A stretch of 64,000 nucleotides of DNA from the NCBI GenBank assembly GCA_010093485.1, contig MU001496.1, positions 1,245,666-1,309,665 on the forward strand, given 5' to 3'. Positions 1 through 12,339 of the stretch are shown here, one piece after another (the stretch's first letter is position 1; each line of letters starts with the position of its first letter). The DNA is from Karstenula rhodostoma CBS 690.94. Lineage: Eukaryota > Ascomycota > Dothideomycetes > Pleosporales > Didymosphaeriaceae. The translations under genes and the position numbers were made by a program. Under the pieces are notes generated by a model. That model was not told where the DNA came from. It saw only the letters and a program-made list of their open reading frames with translations, and did not search any database.

Positions 1-1883
1 CATCCGCCACCGATGCTGCTTGCAAGACCGGCGACTCTCTCTACATCGTTCACTTTCTTCCCAACGTCGCTTTCTACCTTGCGGTACGACGTGTATACCA
101 AGTTTTGCGTGTCAACCCCGGTGATGGCGGACCAATGGCTCAGGATGCCCTGGATGTACTTCTTCGAGATGCCGTTCACGATGTCTCCGTCAGGGAGACT
201 GTTCGTCCCATTGGTATCGATGTCCTGCATCTCCTGGTCGACATCTACTTCGTCTTCCGAGCCTGAGAAGTAGGCTTCGTCCACCCGCCCTTGCCACTCT
301 TTCTGCTCCTTGGGGCCCGGCCTGGAAGAAACGACATCGCCATTGACAGCCTGGACGCCCTCGTATGCCCGCACTTCTTCTACCTCGCTGACCTTGACTT
401 GGCCACCGCCATTTGTGCATCCTCCAGGACACGCCATGACCTCCACATATGCGTAGTCTTTCACTGTTTCCACTGCCGCACCGTTCGGCTTCCGGCTTCC
501 GCCCACCCTTGCGCCCGGCATTTTGCTAACTTTTGCGGGCTTTAGTCGCCGCACGAGGTTCTGGATGTTGCGGAAGCCGTAGTATCGGGCCATCTTGACA
601 ATGGTCTCGGATCCGCGCACGAGCGTGTAGTCGATTACGTCGGTGTTCCTCCCCTGTTTTACTACGATCTCCGAGCCGGGATTTTGCGCTTGGTATGTAT
701 GCAGTATGTGGTGGAGATAGCCACCCGAAGGCCCAGCATCTGGGTTTTGGTTCTTTCGGCGCGAGGGTGGGAAGAGGAAAGCATCGAGTTTCGGGTCTGG
801 GAAGGGTGTCCGTTGGGAAGAGGGTAAAGGTGAACGGGAGAGGTTCGCGAAGTTGATGTTGCGCGCGGCGGCGAGGTGCAGCAGTTCGCGGGCAGTGATA
901 ACACAATCGGTGTCTCGTACGGGGTCCTGCGCGGAATCATGGTTAGGAAGCCAGACGGAAGAAGTAAGCTCGCTCCTGCTGGCCTCGAGCTTCTTGTCAA
1001 AGCATGGCATGACGGCAAGATGCCATATTTGAGAGGGCGGAACGTTGTAACGCTGGCTCAGCACCGACTTGAGCAGCGTCCCGGTCAAAGCCTGCGGGGA
1101 CTTCATACGCGAGAGGTGTGGGAGGACGTAGGGATGTGTTTTTTCGGCGTAGCATATCCAGCCGGGGCATGCTGATGTGAGGATGGGCTTCTTTGGTGTG
1201 GTATCGATGGCTCCTTCTGAGCCAGATTCTGACGGCGCATTCGAAGTCTCTGACGAAAGGGCCGTGACAACCTCGTTGGCGGCCGCCTCGAGACACGCGT
1301 CCCGGACGACATTGGTATCGATGACCCAGGTGAAGTCACTACCGTTGTGTCCACCAGCTTGCAGCCCTGACGGACCACTGAGCAGTTGGGCAATCATGTT
1401 CCCAACTTCAACCTCAGTGACGGAGAATACGGCGGCCAAGCTTGCGCGGGTCTGCGGGGAGACGCTGGCTACGAACAGCTTGCCCTCGGCATGTTGGCCA
1501 CTCACGCCATTTGTTGTGCCATTGTGTGCTTCCCACGGCGCGCGTAACGACCGGTAGGTATCGAGCGTGGTGAGGACCTCGGTATGCGACTGGAGCGACA
1601 CCAGCATGGCCTCGGCGCTGGTCACGCATCCTGAGCATGCCAGGCAGTCGGTAAGCGATAGCGTTGCGGGCGGCGGCGGTTGTGAGGCTGCGACTTTGTC
1701 TTCGGTGGTGACTTCGTATGCATTCTAGCATTTGTCAGTATGGGCGATGACGCATGCGCGCGCGAGCGAGGATCGTACGGCGTCGGCGGGTTTTGCCGCG
1801 GGCAGGGTTTCTATGGGCTTTATGCATGCGACGCCCGGCGATATGAAGTCGTTCAGGTCGTCTGCGGAGAGAATGGCGCTCAT
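1..1883 (-). CDS. NAR1: Cytosolic Fe-S assembly factor NAR1 (3' end beyond window)
   Basis: Iron-only-hydrogenase-like protein of the cytosolic iron-sulfur assembly (CIA) machinery, which passes Fe-S clusters to cytosolic and nuclear apoproteins. Exons 1779-1883 and 1-1724; the 54-bp intron 1725-1778 has a GTACG donor, CTGAC branch point and TAG acceptor, phase 0. The product starts [20 protein letters not shown]. It then shows the N-terminal cluster cysteines (TDCLACSGC), the H-cluster segments [16 protein letters not shown] and [13 protein letters not shown], and near the edge [13 protein letters not shown], all NAR1 hallmarks. About 609 residues are visible with no stop before position 1, so the C-terminus is missing only because the window ends. 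It is divergent from the glycosyltransferase gene, about 520 bp between start codons. Confidence 0.95.
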
Positions 1884-2406
1884 GGTGGGTTGCCGTTGGC
1901 CGTGCAGTGGCGGGGGAGAAACAGGTGCGGGCGGCGCAAAAACGTCGACGAGGGCGCTACGGTACGGCAATGCGCGGGCGAAACTGTGGGGGAGTAGGAA
2001 TGTGAGTAAGGACAGAAACAAACCGTCACAGCAGTCGTATCCAAGCAGCGGAAAGCAGCGCATCAATCTTCTTTTTCCTTCTCCAGCGCCTCCGGTCCAT
2101 CTCCGCTGTGCTATCGATAAGCCCTTCATCAGCGCCCAAGGATGACCAATCACGAAGCCTGCATTTCCGATGCCGCCGCCACCCGAGCACGTGCTGCCAC
2201 AACGGCGTGCTTGCCGGACCTCGCTCCGACGTGGTGGCCTCAGGCACCATCCGGGGCAATCAACCTGCAATATATTGCGTGCAGCATTGAGCATCAGCGC
2301 TGCGGCTCCATTTAGCCAACATCCTGGCTGCTTGGAACACCATGGCCTCACCTCCAACTTCCGTCAGAGAACTCCTGATGCGGCTGCTCACTCGCCCAAG
2401 ACCACC

Positions 2407-3933
2407 ATGCGGCGCATCTCCATCGATACCCTTGGGATGAAGGGCGCGAAAGATGGCGCCGCCTTCTACCCGAAGAGAAGGAGGACCCCGTGGTATCTGT
2501 CCCGTCCGAGGCTTCTTACGACACTTTTGTGCTTCTTGGTGTTGTACACCTGGCTGAACTTTGGCGGGCATGCCATTGTGATACCGAGGGATTCGTGGGA
2601 CTATGTAAGAGACGGCTCGGTGACGGATATCATGAATGCCACGCTTGGAGTAGGTCGATACTTTGTCGTAACACGCTCAGCTGTTACACGTCACATGCCA
2701 CCAGCACACTGCTAACGTAGCAGCAAGTTCCAAAAACTCCTCGTGCTCAACCTTCCGTTTCGGACGGATCGACGTGATGCGATGACGCTCTCAGCAGCAA
2801 CTACTAACATGCAACTTGAGTTTGTGGACGGCGTCACTGGTGATAGCATCAAACAGAGCGCGTATCCGCCTCCTCAAGAGAACATCAAGCTTCTCCCAGG
2901 TATCCGAGGAAGTTGGCGGACTCACATGAACGCACTTCAGAGGTACCTCATCACTCTCCAGCTCTGGCCTAGGCAACTGACTTGTGCAAGGGTTGTGGAG
3001 CAGAACCTCACGACCGCTCTAATCTTCGAAGACGATGTAGACTGGGACGTTCGGATCAGACAGAACCTGCAACGCTTTGCCCTCGCGTCCCGGTTCCTCT
3101 CGACCAACAAAGAGATCCTATCGTCATCCCCACGATACAAGATCGAGAATGTAGAAAACGTCGAGACCGAAGAGACGACCTTCCGCATGCTGAGCGACAA
3201 TCACACCATGGCCCACCTCCCATCCCTTCCTCTCGCCTCGCTGTACCGCAAATCGCATCACCCTCAGCACCACTCAAGCAGCCCATACGGCGACCCCTCG
3301 CAATGGGACGTCTTATGGTTTGGCCACTGCGGCGCAGGCTTTCCTCGCTATTCGCCGCTACACAAGAAAACAGACGTCACGACCGCCAACGTAATCCTCA
3401 CCAACCCAAACGATGAGACGGTCCCCGCGCCACGTCACCTGAAAGCCCACCCCTTTCAGAGTATCCTCGATCCCCTCGCCGAGGCCTATCCTCCGCACAC
3501 ACGCATCTACCACCGCTCCACCGGCGGCGAACTCTGCACCGTGGCCTACGCCGTCAGCCAGCGCGGCGCACAGCGTCTGCTCCACCAATTCGGCGTCAAA
3601 GGCTGGAACGGCATCTTTGACTCTGAGCTCGGCCGATGGTGCGCAGGCGAGGATCCGGACATGGGAGCGTCGGCGTCGCCCTCTTCGAAGAAAAAGATCA
3701 GCGACGGAAGAGAGAGGATTTGTCTAGCGAGCCAGCCGCCCATCTTCGCGCACCACCACCCGATGGATGGGGAGAGCGATATTGGCGGCTTGGGCGGCGG
3801 GTATGCAACCAAGTTCGAGACTAAGTATCTCCGTTACAGTGTGCGGATGAACCTGGAGAGGATTGTTATGGGGAGGAGGGAGAAGGAGTTGGTGGATCAG
3901 TGGCCTGACGAGGGCGGGCATGCTGCGAGGTAG
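2407..3933 (+). CDS. Glycosyltransferase family 25 (LPS-type galactosyltransferase) protein
   Basis: Type II membrane glycosyltransferase, probably Golgi; the acceptor cannot be read from sequence. Exons 2407-2649, 2728-2942 and 2991-3933 give 466 residues. Intron 1 (78 bp) ends at GCAAG, the only acceptor that keeps phase 0 and yields the junction ATLG/FQKLLVLNLP. Intron 2 is only 48 bp, a multiple of three without a stop, so an uncritical reading would retain it. A basic N-terminus is followed by one hydrophobic segment (about residues 34-52). The GT25 start motif LVLNLPFRTDRRD and the acidic motif FEDDVDWD (about 165-171, likely metal/nucleotide-sugar site) follow, then GELCTVAYAVS near the C-terminal part of the domain. 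Start chosen for its ACCACCATG context just before the basic/TM segment. Confidence 0.85.
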
Positions 3934-4277
3934 GCAACACCTGGGTGCCGGTTGAGGAGTGGAAGGTCGGGGATCCTAGGCGCACCGCTTGGCTCAACAT
4001 CATCACCGACGCTTTAAGAAAGCAAAGTATATATAGACACGACCCTTGATATCGATGTTTGTGACGTAAGGTTAAATAGGCAGTTGAAATGGCACATGTG
4101 GTTGCCCTGGTATCACAACCCTTCTCCACCTCCTCAGGTCAGAACTCAATAGATAAGTCGACTCTGTTTCGCCCATCGTAGAGCGCGTTCTCCCCCACGC
4201 GGAGATCTTTGATCGACTGGCGCCGGTTCCAGGCTTCGATAAGATTGCTCGCGTCGCGACTGGCGTCATCGTTGTAC
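3934..4277. other. Intergenic, no gene seen
   Basis: Downstream region of the glycosyltransferase gene. No reading frame with coding character is seen; a short run of TATATATAG lies near 4026. Confidence 0.5.
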
Positions 4278-4422
4278 TACACGGGAAGGTGAACACCGGC
4301 GATACAGTATGAGGTCAAGATTATCGACTTGTATAGTAAGCTGAGTTACTCTAGGATTAATTATCCGATATCTAAATAGCAAAGGCCTTGGTTTATATCC
4401 GGTCTTTATGTTCCCATGAGAG
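4278..4422 (-). repeat. TIR element copy A (MITE-like)
   Basis: On the minus strand it begins CTCTCATGGGAACATA and ends ..GTGTTCACCTTCCCGTG, matching the copies at 36893, 57748 and 61936 along their length. The last bases of the right terminal repeat are altered here (GTGTAG instead of GTGAGAG). It sits at the 3' end of the decayed zinc-finger gene, in the same orientation. Confidence 0.75.
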
Positions 4423-5640
4423 AACGCCGACAGCAGATCGCCACTGGAGTGATATGGCCAGAGAATGTCGTGCCTGTTCTTGGGCGAGTTGGGCGCAAAA
4501 CCATAACGGAGGTCAGCTGGCACACGCACAACAAGGTCGGACTGGAGCGCTTCTGAACGCAGCGCCGTCTGAAGCCTGCTCATGCAGGAGGTAAAACCAA
4601 CTAAGCCAATAGACATAACAACTGGTATCTTACCACTAGCATTGGAACGTCTGATGTCCCCAAACATGCCGTTGGTGAACTGGAACGCCCGACGGTACTG
4701 GTCTTGCGATTAACCGTGGTGGCGTTGACATACTCTGCCATGGTTGGCATAGGCACCCAGCGAGAATCGAGATCTATCGCGCTATGAAGCACAACGTGTT
4801 CGGCTTTGACTGTGTCGAAAAGGGATAGGAAATGTCTGAGCCAGTGGTCGCTCACGACGGTGAGGCCTTTTTGAAGCGTTTCTTGTCCGGCAAACCATGA
4901 ATTGGGAGCCGAGTCAGATGAACGACACACGATGATGAGATTTGTTGCCGCATTTCGATGTCGCCGCGGAGCACAGTCCGGAGGCACGTTGGAGTCTTCT
5001 TCTGTCCGTTGCCTTTGCAGCGTTCTTCGTGTACCGCTAACTGGTATAACGACGCATGCAACTCCCAGCACTTCGAACATTGAAACGGAGACCGGATGTC
5101 TCTTGTATGGATGCGTACGTGATTGGCCATTGCGTCGCCGTTTGCGAGCACGGGGCGCCACGGACACGGCATGTTGGTTGGTGGGGGGTTCGGGCTACAC
5201 AATGGTTAGCTATCAGCTACTGCAGCTCTTCCTCTACGGGCAAACATACCATGTCGACTTCTTGCTGTGCTGTGCAGCTTATTGATAACGCGTGAACAGC
5301 TGTCCGCAGTGCTTTGGACAAGGGATCTTGGGACGCCATCCTCCATCGGGTCATCTTCATACGCGACGGCGGTTGCCTTGTTGTGTCTGGATCCGTAAAC
5401 GTGTTCTGCGAGCGCCCTGAAGGTAGCGAATGGGCCCATGTTGCATTTGCCCACCGTAACGAACGGGCACGGGTGGGAGGACTTCGGCGCGAACGGCATT
5501 ACGGTGGGACAAGGAGGGTTCTTGTCCTCGACAGTAGCCTCCTTCTTCTCCTGGAACGCGGTGAGCTTGGCTTCATCCCCGCTGGTCACAGCTAGGTTCG
5601 CCTTGTGAGAGAACTTTTCGGTGAGCAAACGAACCCACCT
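4423..5640 (-). pseudogene. C2H2/C2HC zinc-finger-like gene, probably decayed
   Basis: Three coding-like blocks lie on the minus strand in different frames. About 5250-5620 holds a finger-like block (CPFVTVGKC, then AEHVYGSRH). About 5000-5200 holds CPW..ANHVRIH and a C2HC finger (FQCSKCWEL..AVHEERC). About 4430-4950 reads RHFLSLFDTVKAEHVVLHSA and, after another break, SRLQTALRSEALQSDL. A donor GTATGT at about 5250 and an acceptor at about 5202 look real, but the phases do not match and no clean ATG start survives: the 5' part is interrupted by a repeat insertion with target duplication (5631-5697). The finger motifs suggest nucleic-acid binding. The gene may instead be functional with splice sites I have not resolved. 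Confidence 0.45.
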
Positions 5641-5697
5641 AACCAATTGTTGACTCTTCGCGAGCTTCTGCAAGCCGCGGCAAAGAACCCACCTAAC
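5631..5697 (+). repeat. Short retroposon-like insert S1 with 13-bp target duplication
   Basis: The direct repeat GAACCCACCTAAC stands at 5631-5643 and 5685-5697. Between them lie 41 bp starting CAATTGTTGACTCTTCGCGA and ending GCAAGCCGCGGCAAA, the core shared with inserts S2-S4. Confidence 0.75.
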
Positions 5698-6570
5698 ATC
5701 ATCAACAAGTCCCTAGCCATAACTAACGGTATGACCAGGCCCCGGGGCACAGACAGTCACGTTATCTGTCCGTCCAGCTGATCTTCCTCTCCCCAACGTA
5801 TCAGTGACGCGCCAAAGCATCGAAACCTCTCGCCCAAACGCACCTTCCACCAGGCAACCACCTCTCACGTGCCGCCTTCACCTCCCCCACCCAATCAAAG
5901 TCCCCACCACGTTTCGACGCCCTTCCACGCCGCCTTCACCCAGGCTCCACCCAAGGCAGCACCCCTCACGTGACCCCCTAGCGCGCGCCCGTGCACGCCC
6001 CACTCCACAGTATATAAACCGCGCTCCCCTCGCCCTCGCTCCTGCTCTCTAGCTCTCTTTGCCATATGGCTTAGATCAAGTGTAGTATCTGTTCTTTCTA
6101 GTTTAACCGCTGGAACGTCTCTACGGAGGCAAATACAAGGTTATTCTTATTTTTGGGACCCGGGCTTCGACTCACTGTGCTTGCTCACAGTCGAGGCCAC
6201 AGTGTTGCTGGTCTTGCACTTTTTCCAGCTAACGCGACCTGTTTTCACTGAGTTGTCTGGCGATGCTGGCACTTGAGGAAGACGTTGTTTGAAGAGCTAT
6301 GGTTAGTTGTGGTGGGGCATGTGGTCGGGGAAGTGTTTGGGCTATCCAGAGGTGGTGCAGATGTTGTCTTAACATACATCTATCAATTTCAAGACATCGA
6401 TGATTAGGTGCCAACGCAAGAAGGCTTAGAATAGCTAGGTAGCTATATATATCCTGCACTACGCATGGCCACAGTTCACAAGCTTGATCACAGGGTTGAT
6501 GGAAATTGCTACTAGTTCCATCGTGAGGAATATCTGCCTATTTTACAGATAGATGGCGCACTCTTCCCGC
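5698..6570. promoter_or_regulatory. Promoter-like stretch without a gene
   Basis: Contains CACGTG boxes near 5868 and 5967, a TATATAAA box at 6011-6018 and a CT-rich tract to 6060, in the order of a strong fungal promoter on the + strand. The first ATG downstream (about 6065) is followed at once by GCT TAG. No coding frame continues, so this is either a relic promoter or one for a non-coding transcript. Confidence 0.35.
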
Positions 6571-9500
6571 TCATGCTATACTTCCATTGCCGAATGGTAA
6601 CCCGCTGTCAATAATGCTGAGGCCGGTATTCGTGCTGCCGTTACCAGCGAGCGCCAAATTGCCGAAAAGACGATCATTGCAACACGTCTGGCACTCAGGA
6701 ACATCGAATGGCGATCCACATCCGCGACAGTCAAAGTCCCCACACGGATCGGATGGCTCGTCACCTTTCCCGCCCTCAAACGTATACAGCAAGCATCCAA
6801 CCTGGCATGAGCCACCGACACCTCCGTTGTTGCCTAGAGAGAAAACTGTTAGTCTTTGTTTTTTGCATGTCCAAGTACTGGTATAAGGGACTGCGGTGGA
6901 AGAGGGACCGCTTACATTTAGTGTAATCCTCCCGAACAAGCAAATACGCCGTGATCAGGCTGGGCGAGCCAAGCGGGAAGCCAAAACTCTGCTTATCAAC
7001 CGTGGTCTCGCAGCCGGAAACCCAGCTGCAAGAAAAATCGTAATTGACTCCGTGGCCATCAGTGCGGCGCAGTCTAACGGTCAGGCTATTCGGCCCGAGG
7101 GAGTCGTCGTCGCCCATCTGGGATCTCAGATTGCTAAAAGCCTCGGAGAAATCGTCCTGGTCCCCAGATTGAAGGTCGGCATGGCCGGGGAAGTCGGCCT
7201 CGTTGAAGCATTTGATGGGACCCCGCTCTAGCGGCGTCTTGGGCTTGCTGGTGGGCGTAGCTGACGGCTTTGTCGATGAGCGGCTGCCACCACCTCGAGT
7301 CCAGGTTCCCGTCTCAATGACGTGCCCTCCAAAACCACCATCGCCGATATAGGCATGTACTTCTGCAGGGTTTTTGCCGCCAAACCAGGGAGTGTACTCT
7401 GGCACTGACGGGCAAGACACGGTGGTGCGCGAGGTCGTCGTCGAACCGACAGACTCGCATACCGAGGTCTCACTGCATGTTGTGGTGTAACACGAGGTCG
7501 AGAGCGTAGGTCCGTCCGGTTTCACCGAGCACGCGACGGAGCAGTCTGTCACGGCCGTCTTTGTTGAGCAAGTTTTCGTGGGATCGTTGGGATCGTTGGG
7601 ATTTCCGCCTCCGCCCCCACCGCCGCCTCCGCCGCCGCAGAAACCGATGCAGCATGGTAGAGGCCAGATGCACGGCGTGCAGTCAACGCCCAGGCAAGGA
7701 GGAACAATACCATTGCTACCACCACCGTCATCATCATCATCGTCGTCATCATCGTCGTCGTCGTCGTCATTGTTGTCATCGTCGTCATCCTTGTGGTCGT
7801 CATCCAACTCCGGCTTTTTACAAGGCGGGGTGCAGGTAGGTTCTATCTATCGTCAGCGTCCCCCTCTGATCTTTCACGTGAGTTTCGACTTACGGGCAGG
7901 GCCACTTGTCGACGACACTGTTATGCGGCCGGGACATGTGCTGCAGCCTGTAGGAGGAGGAGGTGGTGGTGGCGGTATTGGTGTGGTAGTGGCACCCGGC
8001 GAACTGGACGGTTTTTTGGTGTGTGGTGGCCATGCCCCAGGTGAGTAAGTGTACTCTAGGCCGGTGAGAGTGGTTGTTTTACCGTCTGTCGTGACTACAG
8101 TGGAACCCTGGGTAAGTGTGATGCCAGGGAAAAGGACACTGCTTGTCAGATCAAAGTCTCGGTCGTTAGTGTCGGTCCATTCGTAGTTTGAAACGTGAAT
8201 TTCCGTTGTTGACACAGGTGGAATTGTGATGGTGGTAGCTATCAAGATAGTTAGCACAGATAACATGTTTTTGAGGTCGAGAGGGTATTGCCTACTTGTG
8301 ACATGCTGTACAAATTCCGTAGACGTGACTCCGCCAGGGTCTGTGACGATGTAACTCCATTCGTCCGTCCAGGTTGCTGTGACTACACTCAGGAGTATAT
8401 GTCAGTGTAAGTTCTAGTAACGGGGAAGAGTAGCTTGCCCAGGCCTGGGTCATGGCCGTTTCGGAAAGAGTTTACGTACCAGCCGGCCGAGAAATGGTTG
8501 TGGTGTAAGGCAATGTCCATGGTGGCATTACGACCAGACAAGGCGGTTTACATTGCACCAGTGGATCCTGGTTCGTATAGGCAACAGGATCAATATAGAC
8601 AATGTTGTCCGATGCACCGCTACCGCCGCCGGAACCCGTCATGTTGAGATCAATGGCCCAGTCTGATAAACCGCCAAACCCGAGACCGCGAACCCAATCA
8701 GCGCGCTCGTTGTAGTACGCGACATCCGACCACGCAACCCATTCAGTGTCATCATAGATCAAGATGTCGCCTGCAACGGGGCCATGCTCCTGCTGTATCT
8801 TGTGCTGCCCGCTGGAGATGATCTCTCGGATTTCCAGGTTGGAAATATATCCAGGAGTACCGGTACAGCGGCCAGGTTTAGCACCACTAACTGGACCGAC
8901 GAACGTGCAGCCCGCTTGCCAACAGCCAGGGGTAGTCATCTTAAAACTTCGACCATACAGCGCCTGTCCGAGAAACACCTTGTTTGCAGGTACACCAGCC
9001 TTTGTAACCATGGATAGTGCAGATTCTGTCTCGGTTCGGTTGAGATGGCTTCGTAGACAATCGCCCTTAGGGCAATCAGGTGACGTGTGTTCATTGCCGT
9101 AGTCCCATTGCCCGTGCAGATCATAAGTCATATAAATGATGTAGTCGACAACGTCTCCAATGCCATCTATAGGAAATGCCTTCAAGTACCAAAACGAGGC
9201 AGGCGCGGCGATAGACACCGTTTTTCCGCTTGGGAGCTTCTGTCTAACGAGACGAAGGAATTCCAGATAGTTTTTCGCATCCTCGGGCCCAGCCAGGGGG
9301 AGTCCTTCTCCTTGATCATCCGGTGCACTGGGATACTATCCAGCTTGGTCAGCTTAATTTCTGTTTCGGGTCAGCTTTCTTACCTCCCAGTCGAAGTCGA
9401 CGCCATCAAGATTATTCGCGGCAACGAACTGGACAATCTTGTTTGCGAACGTCTCCCGTTGATCGGGGCCGACTCCCTTTCGAAAAATGTCAAAAGTAGT

Positions 9501-11390
9501 GGCTTGCGTTGAGAAGGCCCAGCCACCGAATGAGACAACCTTCTTATACCCGGTAGATTTTGTGAAAGCAGTCCAGTCTTTTTCGTATGGACTGATCCTC
9601 ACATCATAACTTCTGGTCAGATCCGCGAAGGCCCAGTGTACAATGGTATACTCGGATGGAATGGAACCGACTCGCATGGTATTGCAGGACCTGTCGATGT
9701 TGAAGGCCTCGTAGTAGCCTACCCTCTCGAACTTGGCTGGAGGAGATCCTGTCACGATCTTGGTTCCGCAGTTGGAGATGCAGCCGTTCTCTCCCGGTCC
9801 GCCTCGTGTGCCATCGTTGCCGGTGGGGGCTCTTGTGTCGGTACAAAACGCAGCCGTAATACCACATTGACCCCAGACGTCGCAACAAGCGTTGAGTGGA
9901 CATTGGTTCAGGCCCGGCCATTTTGTGTAATCAGTAGGTTTCTCTGTACCGTTTATCTGCGGACCACATATCTAACGGGAGGTTCTGTGTTAGCTGACAG
10001 TAAACCATGGATGTCGGCGCATACATACAGCGTCTGGTAAGTTGGCAGGAAATGGAGGGTTCCCTACACGAGGTCAGCATGAAGAACAGAGAGCAGCAAA
10101 TCAAGTAACCATACCACGACCCAAACAGATGTTCATGCCCCACTGTATGCCATCGCAACCCGCCCAGCCCCACGTTTTCTTGTTGCTATCCTCGATAGCC
10201 TGGGTGGTTGTCTGGTGGGCTTCGGATAAACTCCAGCAAGTGTCTCCCTCTTTCACGAAGTGGGTGTAACATGTACCATCGGGTCCTGGTTGAGGAGAAA
10301 AGTCTGGTGGATCTCCAGCAGAACAACAGGCGTATGCCCCGAGCTATACGTTGATATGAGCTGCGTACCTCGAGTAGCTTATTAAAAAACGCACCTTGGG
10401 ATTTGGACTTGTGCAGAAACTGCTTCCACCATTGAAGCTTTCAAGCTGCGCTTGCGTTATGCCACATCGATCTGCCAGAGCCCAGCATCCATCACCGGAC
10501 TGCACTTGGGTATATTTGCACGTCGCACGTGGTCTAAGCTTCGAGTCTCGTTCCTGTAAAGTTTCTGGCTTCTGTGGTGAAACAGGGATAAGAGCACCGG
10601 ACACAAAGTCTATGGTCGCGTCTTCAAGCAGTTGGCTGCTGCTAAGACACTTGGCCTCGTGCCAGTCGCGAAGAGTTCTCTGTACCACGCTAGCATCTGA
10701 GTCCACAACGATGCCAAAAACCTGAAGAGCAGTGGTCTTGTTGTATTCAGGGGAACCACAAGCTTGAGCGGCAATCGTGGTGGAGGAGAACTGCTTTGAG
10801 AAAGTGGCGACCACCGTAGCCGCAGCATGTCTTTGCACTTGCATTCCCACATATGTGCCAACGAAGGCATTGCCTCTTTTGGCGTAGGTAGTGAGCATCG
10901 GAATTTCCGGAGAGTCTTCGCCGGTATCTTGGCTATCGATATAAGCACTGAGGCTTGCCAGAGCCGATTGCACATCTTCGGTCAAAAACTCTCGTGATCC
11001 TTCACCCGACACCACCTGTACTTTTGCAGACCGAGGTGCGGTGGTGTTGAACGATAAGAACTGTCGCTTGTGCTTCTTTGCGATCCGGCCTGCATTGTCG
11101 CCCTTGGGCTGGGGAGCTTGGGATGCTGTGCACGAGCGGAAAAACGTCCCTGCTTTGGAATCTTCCAGGCCATTGTACAAGTGTGTTTGAAACAGTACTG
11201 TACCTGCACATGCATCGAGGTCAAGCAGGTCGTGATATGTCGTCCATAGCTCAGGGGGGTTGTCATCGCAAGGAACAGGACAAGGTTTGTCGACAAATGT
11301 CACTGGAGTAGTGGTAGAAAGAGTTAGAAAGAAAGCGCAAAAGATAAACAAATGAACAAATTTGAGGCCCATAGTCGTCCACTGGGCCAT
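6571..11390 (-). CDS. Secreted class V (GH18 subgroup C, killer-toxin-like) chitinase with LysM and CBM18
   Basis: Hydrolyses chitin; modular extracellular enzyme related to the chitinase subunit of yeast killer toxins. Nine exons: 10395-11390, 10115-10343, 10029-10063, 9384-9971, 8480-9335, 8296-8382, 7894-8238, 6916-7842, 6571-6833. They sum to 1442 codons (1441 aa) with every phase matching. Order: signal peptide (MGLKFVHLFIFCAFFLTLS within residues 7-25); Cys-containing N-region; LysM at about 291-333 and 357-406; hevein-like CBM18 at about 422-460 (ACCDVWGQCG); GH18 at about 490-830 with KKVVSFGGW and the catalytic DGVDFDWE at 609-616 (Glu616 acid/base). The C-terminal Thr/Pro-rich region carries polyproline, polyaspartate and polyglycine runs and a Cys-rich end. 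The first in-frame ATG is at 11447, but 11390 or 11372 starts directly at the signal peptide. Divergent from the secreted LxGC protein across about 950 bp. Confidence 0.93.
7607..7800 (-). repeat. Trinucleotide-rich tract inside the chitinase (poly-Gly and poly-Asp)
   Basis: GGC/GGN runs encode about eleven glycines, and GAC/GAT runs encode a stretch of about fifteen aspartates following DDDDDNND. Both lie in exon 8 of the chitinase. Codon-type repeats of this kind commonly vary in length between strains. Confidence 0.8.
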
Positions 11391-12339
11391 CTTGTTGGCT
11401 CCACCGCCGCGACTAGGCACTTGAAAGACCATATTGAATCTTGTCAATCTGGGTGGTCATTGAGACGAACAATCATGGCTTGATATATTCATATAACCCG
11501 TCTCGTCTATGACCACAGCGATCTTAGTGTCTTCCTCGGGATAATGCTGACTGCATGTGATAATGCGGACCGCATGTGCTAGTGTGCCTTGTACAATTTC
11601 TCATCACTACAAGGTTCCATCTATGTCCAGGCATCACTGAACGGGGGCCGACTCGATGGAGTTGCAGGGCGCTTAGATGCAGCTTTGCGAATATCCAGAT
11701 CCAGGCGTGATTTTTCCTTTTACAGTGGGGTCATGATACCACCACGCCTTTGCACATTCCTTGTGAAGCATAGCATCTTTATAATGGTCACGCGTGGGAG
11801 CTTGGCGTAGGATTTAGCCCCCTCGTATTCATTACGGTGCCGCTCAACGAGTTATTGGTATGGATGTGTCTTCGGGTCAGCTGTGAATGATTGCTTGGCA
11901 GCTTACGGAAGAGGAAGACAGGTGTAGACGAGGCAGACATGATCTCAGAATAGTACTAGCGTTTCCCAGGAGACATACTACGGCTCTAGCTACAACCAAT
12001 AAACATTGCCAGGTAATTTAAAATCGCCCAGGTACTAAGCACGGTGTTCGAATTGGGGAACTCACGGCTGCATGTGTCCAGATCTGCATGTCAGACTACA
12101 TGCAGGGGATGTAGGCCCACAAAAATGGAACGACTAATTCATGAACTTGGGCTTGTTCAGAACGTGCTAGATAAGCTGCTTAGCATAGTGAGTCGGCGCT
12201 TAGGCAGTAAATTGAAAGCTCCTGACTGAATCCCTCTGAGAGTGGAGGCATTTATTCAAGAGAGCCCAATTGCTTCGTCGCCAAAAACACGGTCCGCTCG
12301 GCTTTCCAGCCGTTTCTATCATCCAATCCAGCTGCTCTC
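11391..12339. promoter_or_regulatory. Divergent intergenic region between chitinase and secreted partner
   Basis: The about 950 bp between the two divergent start codons must hold both promoters. No coding frame is seen. CATGTG occurs near 11556 and 11573, but no convincing TATA box next to either start was found, so regulatory sites are not assigned. Confidence 0.5.
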
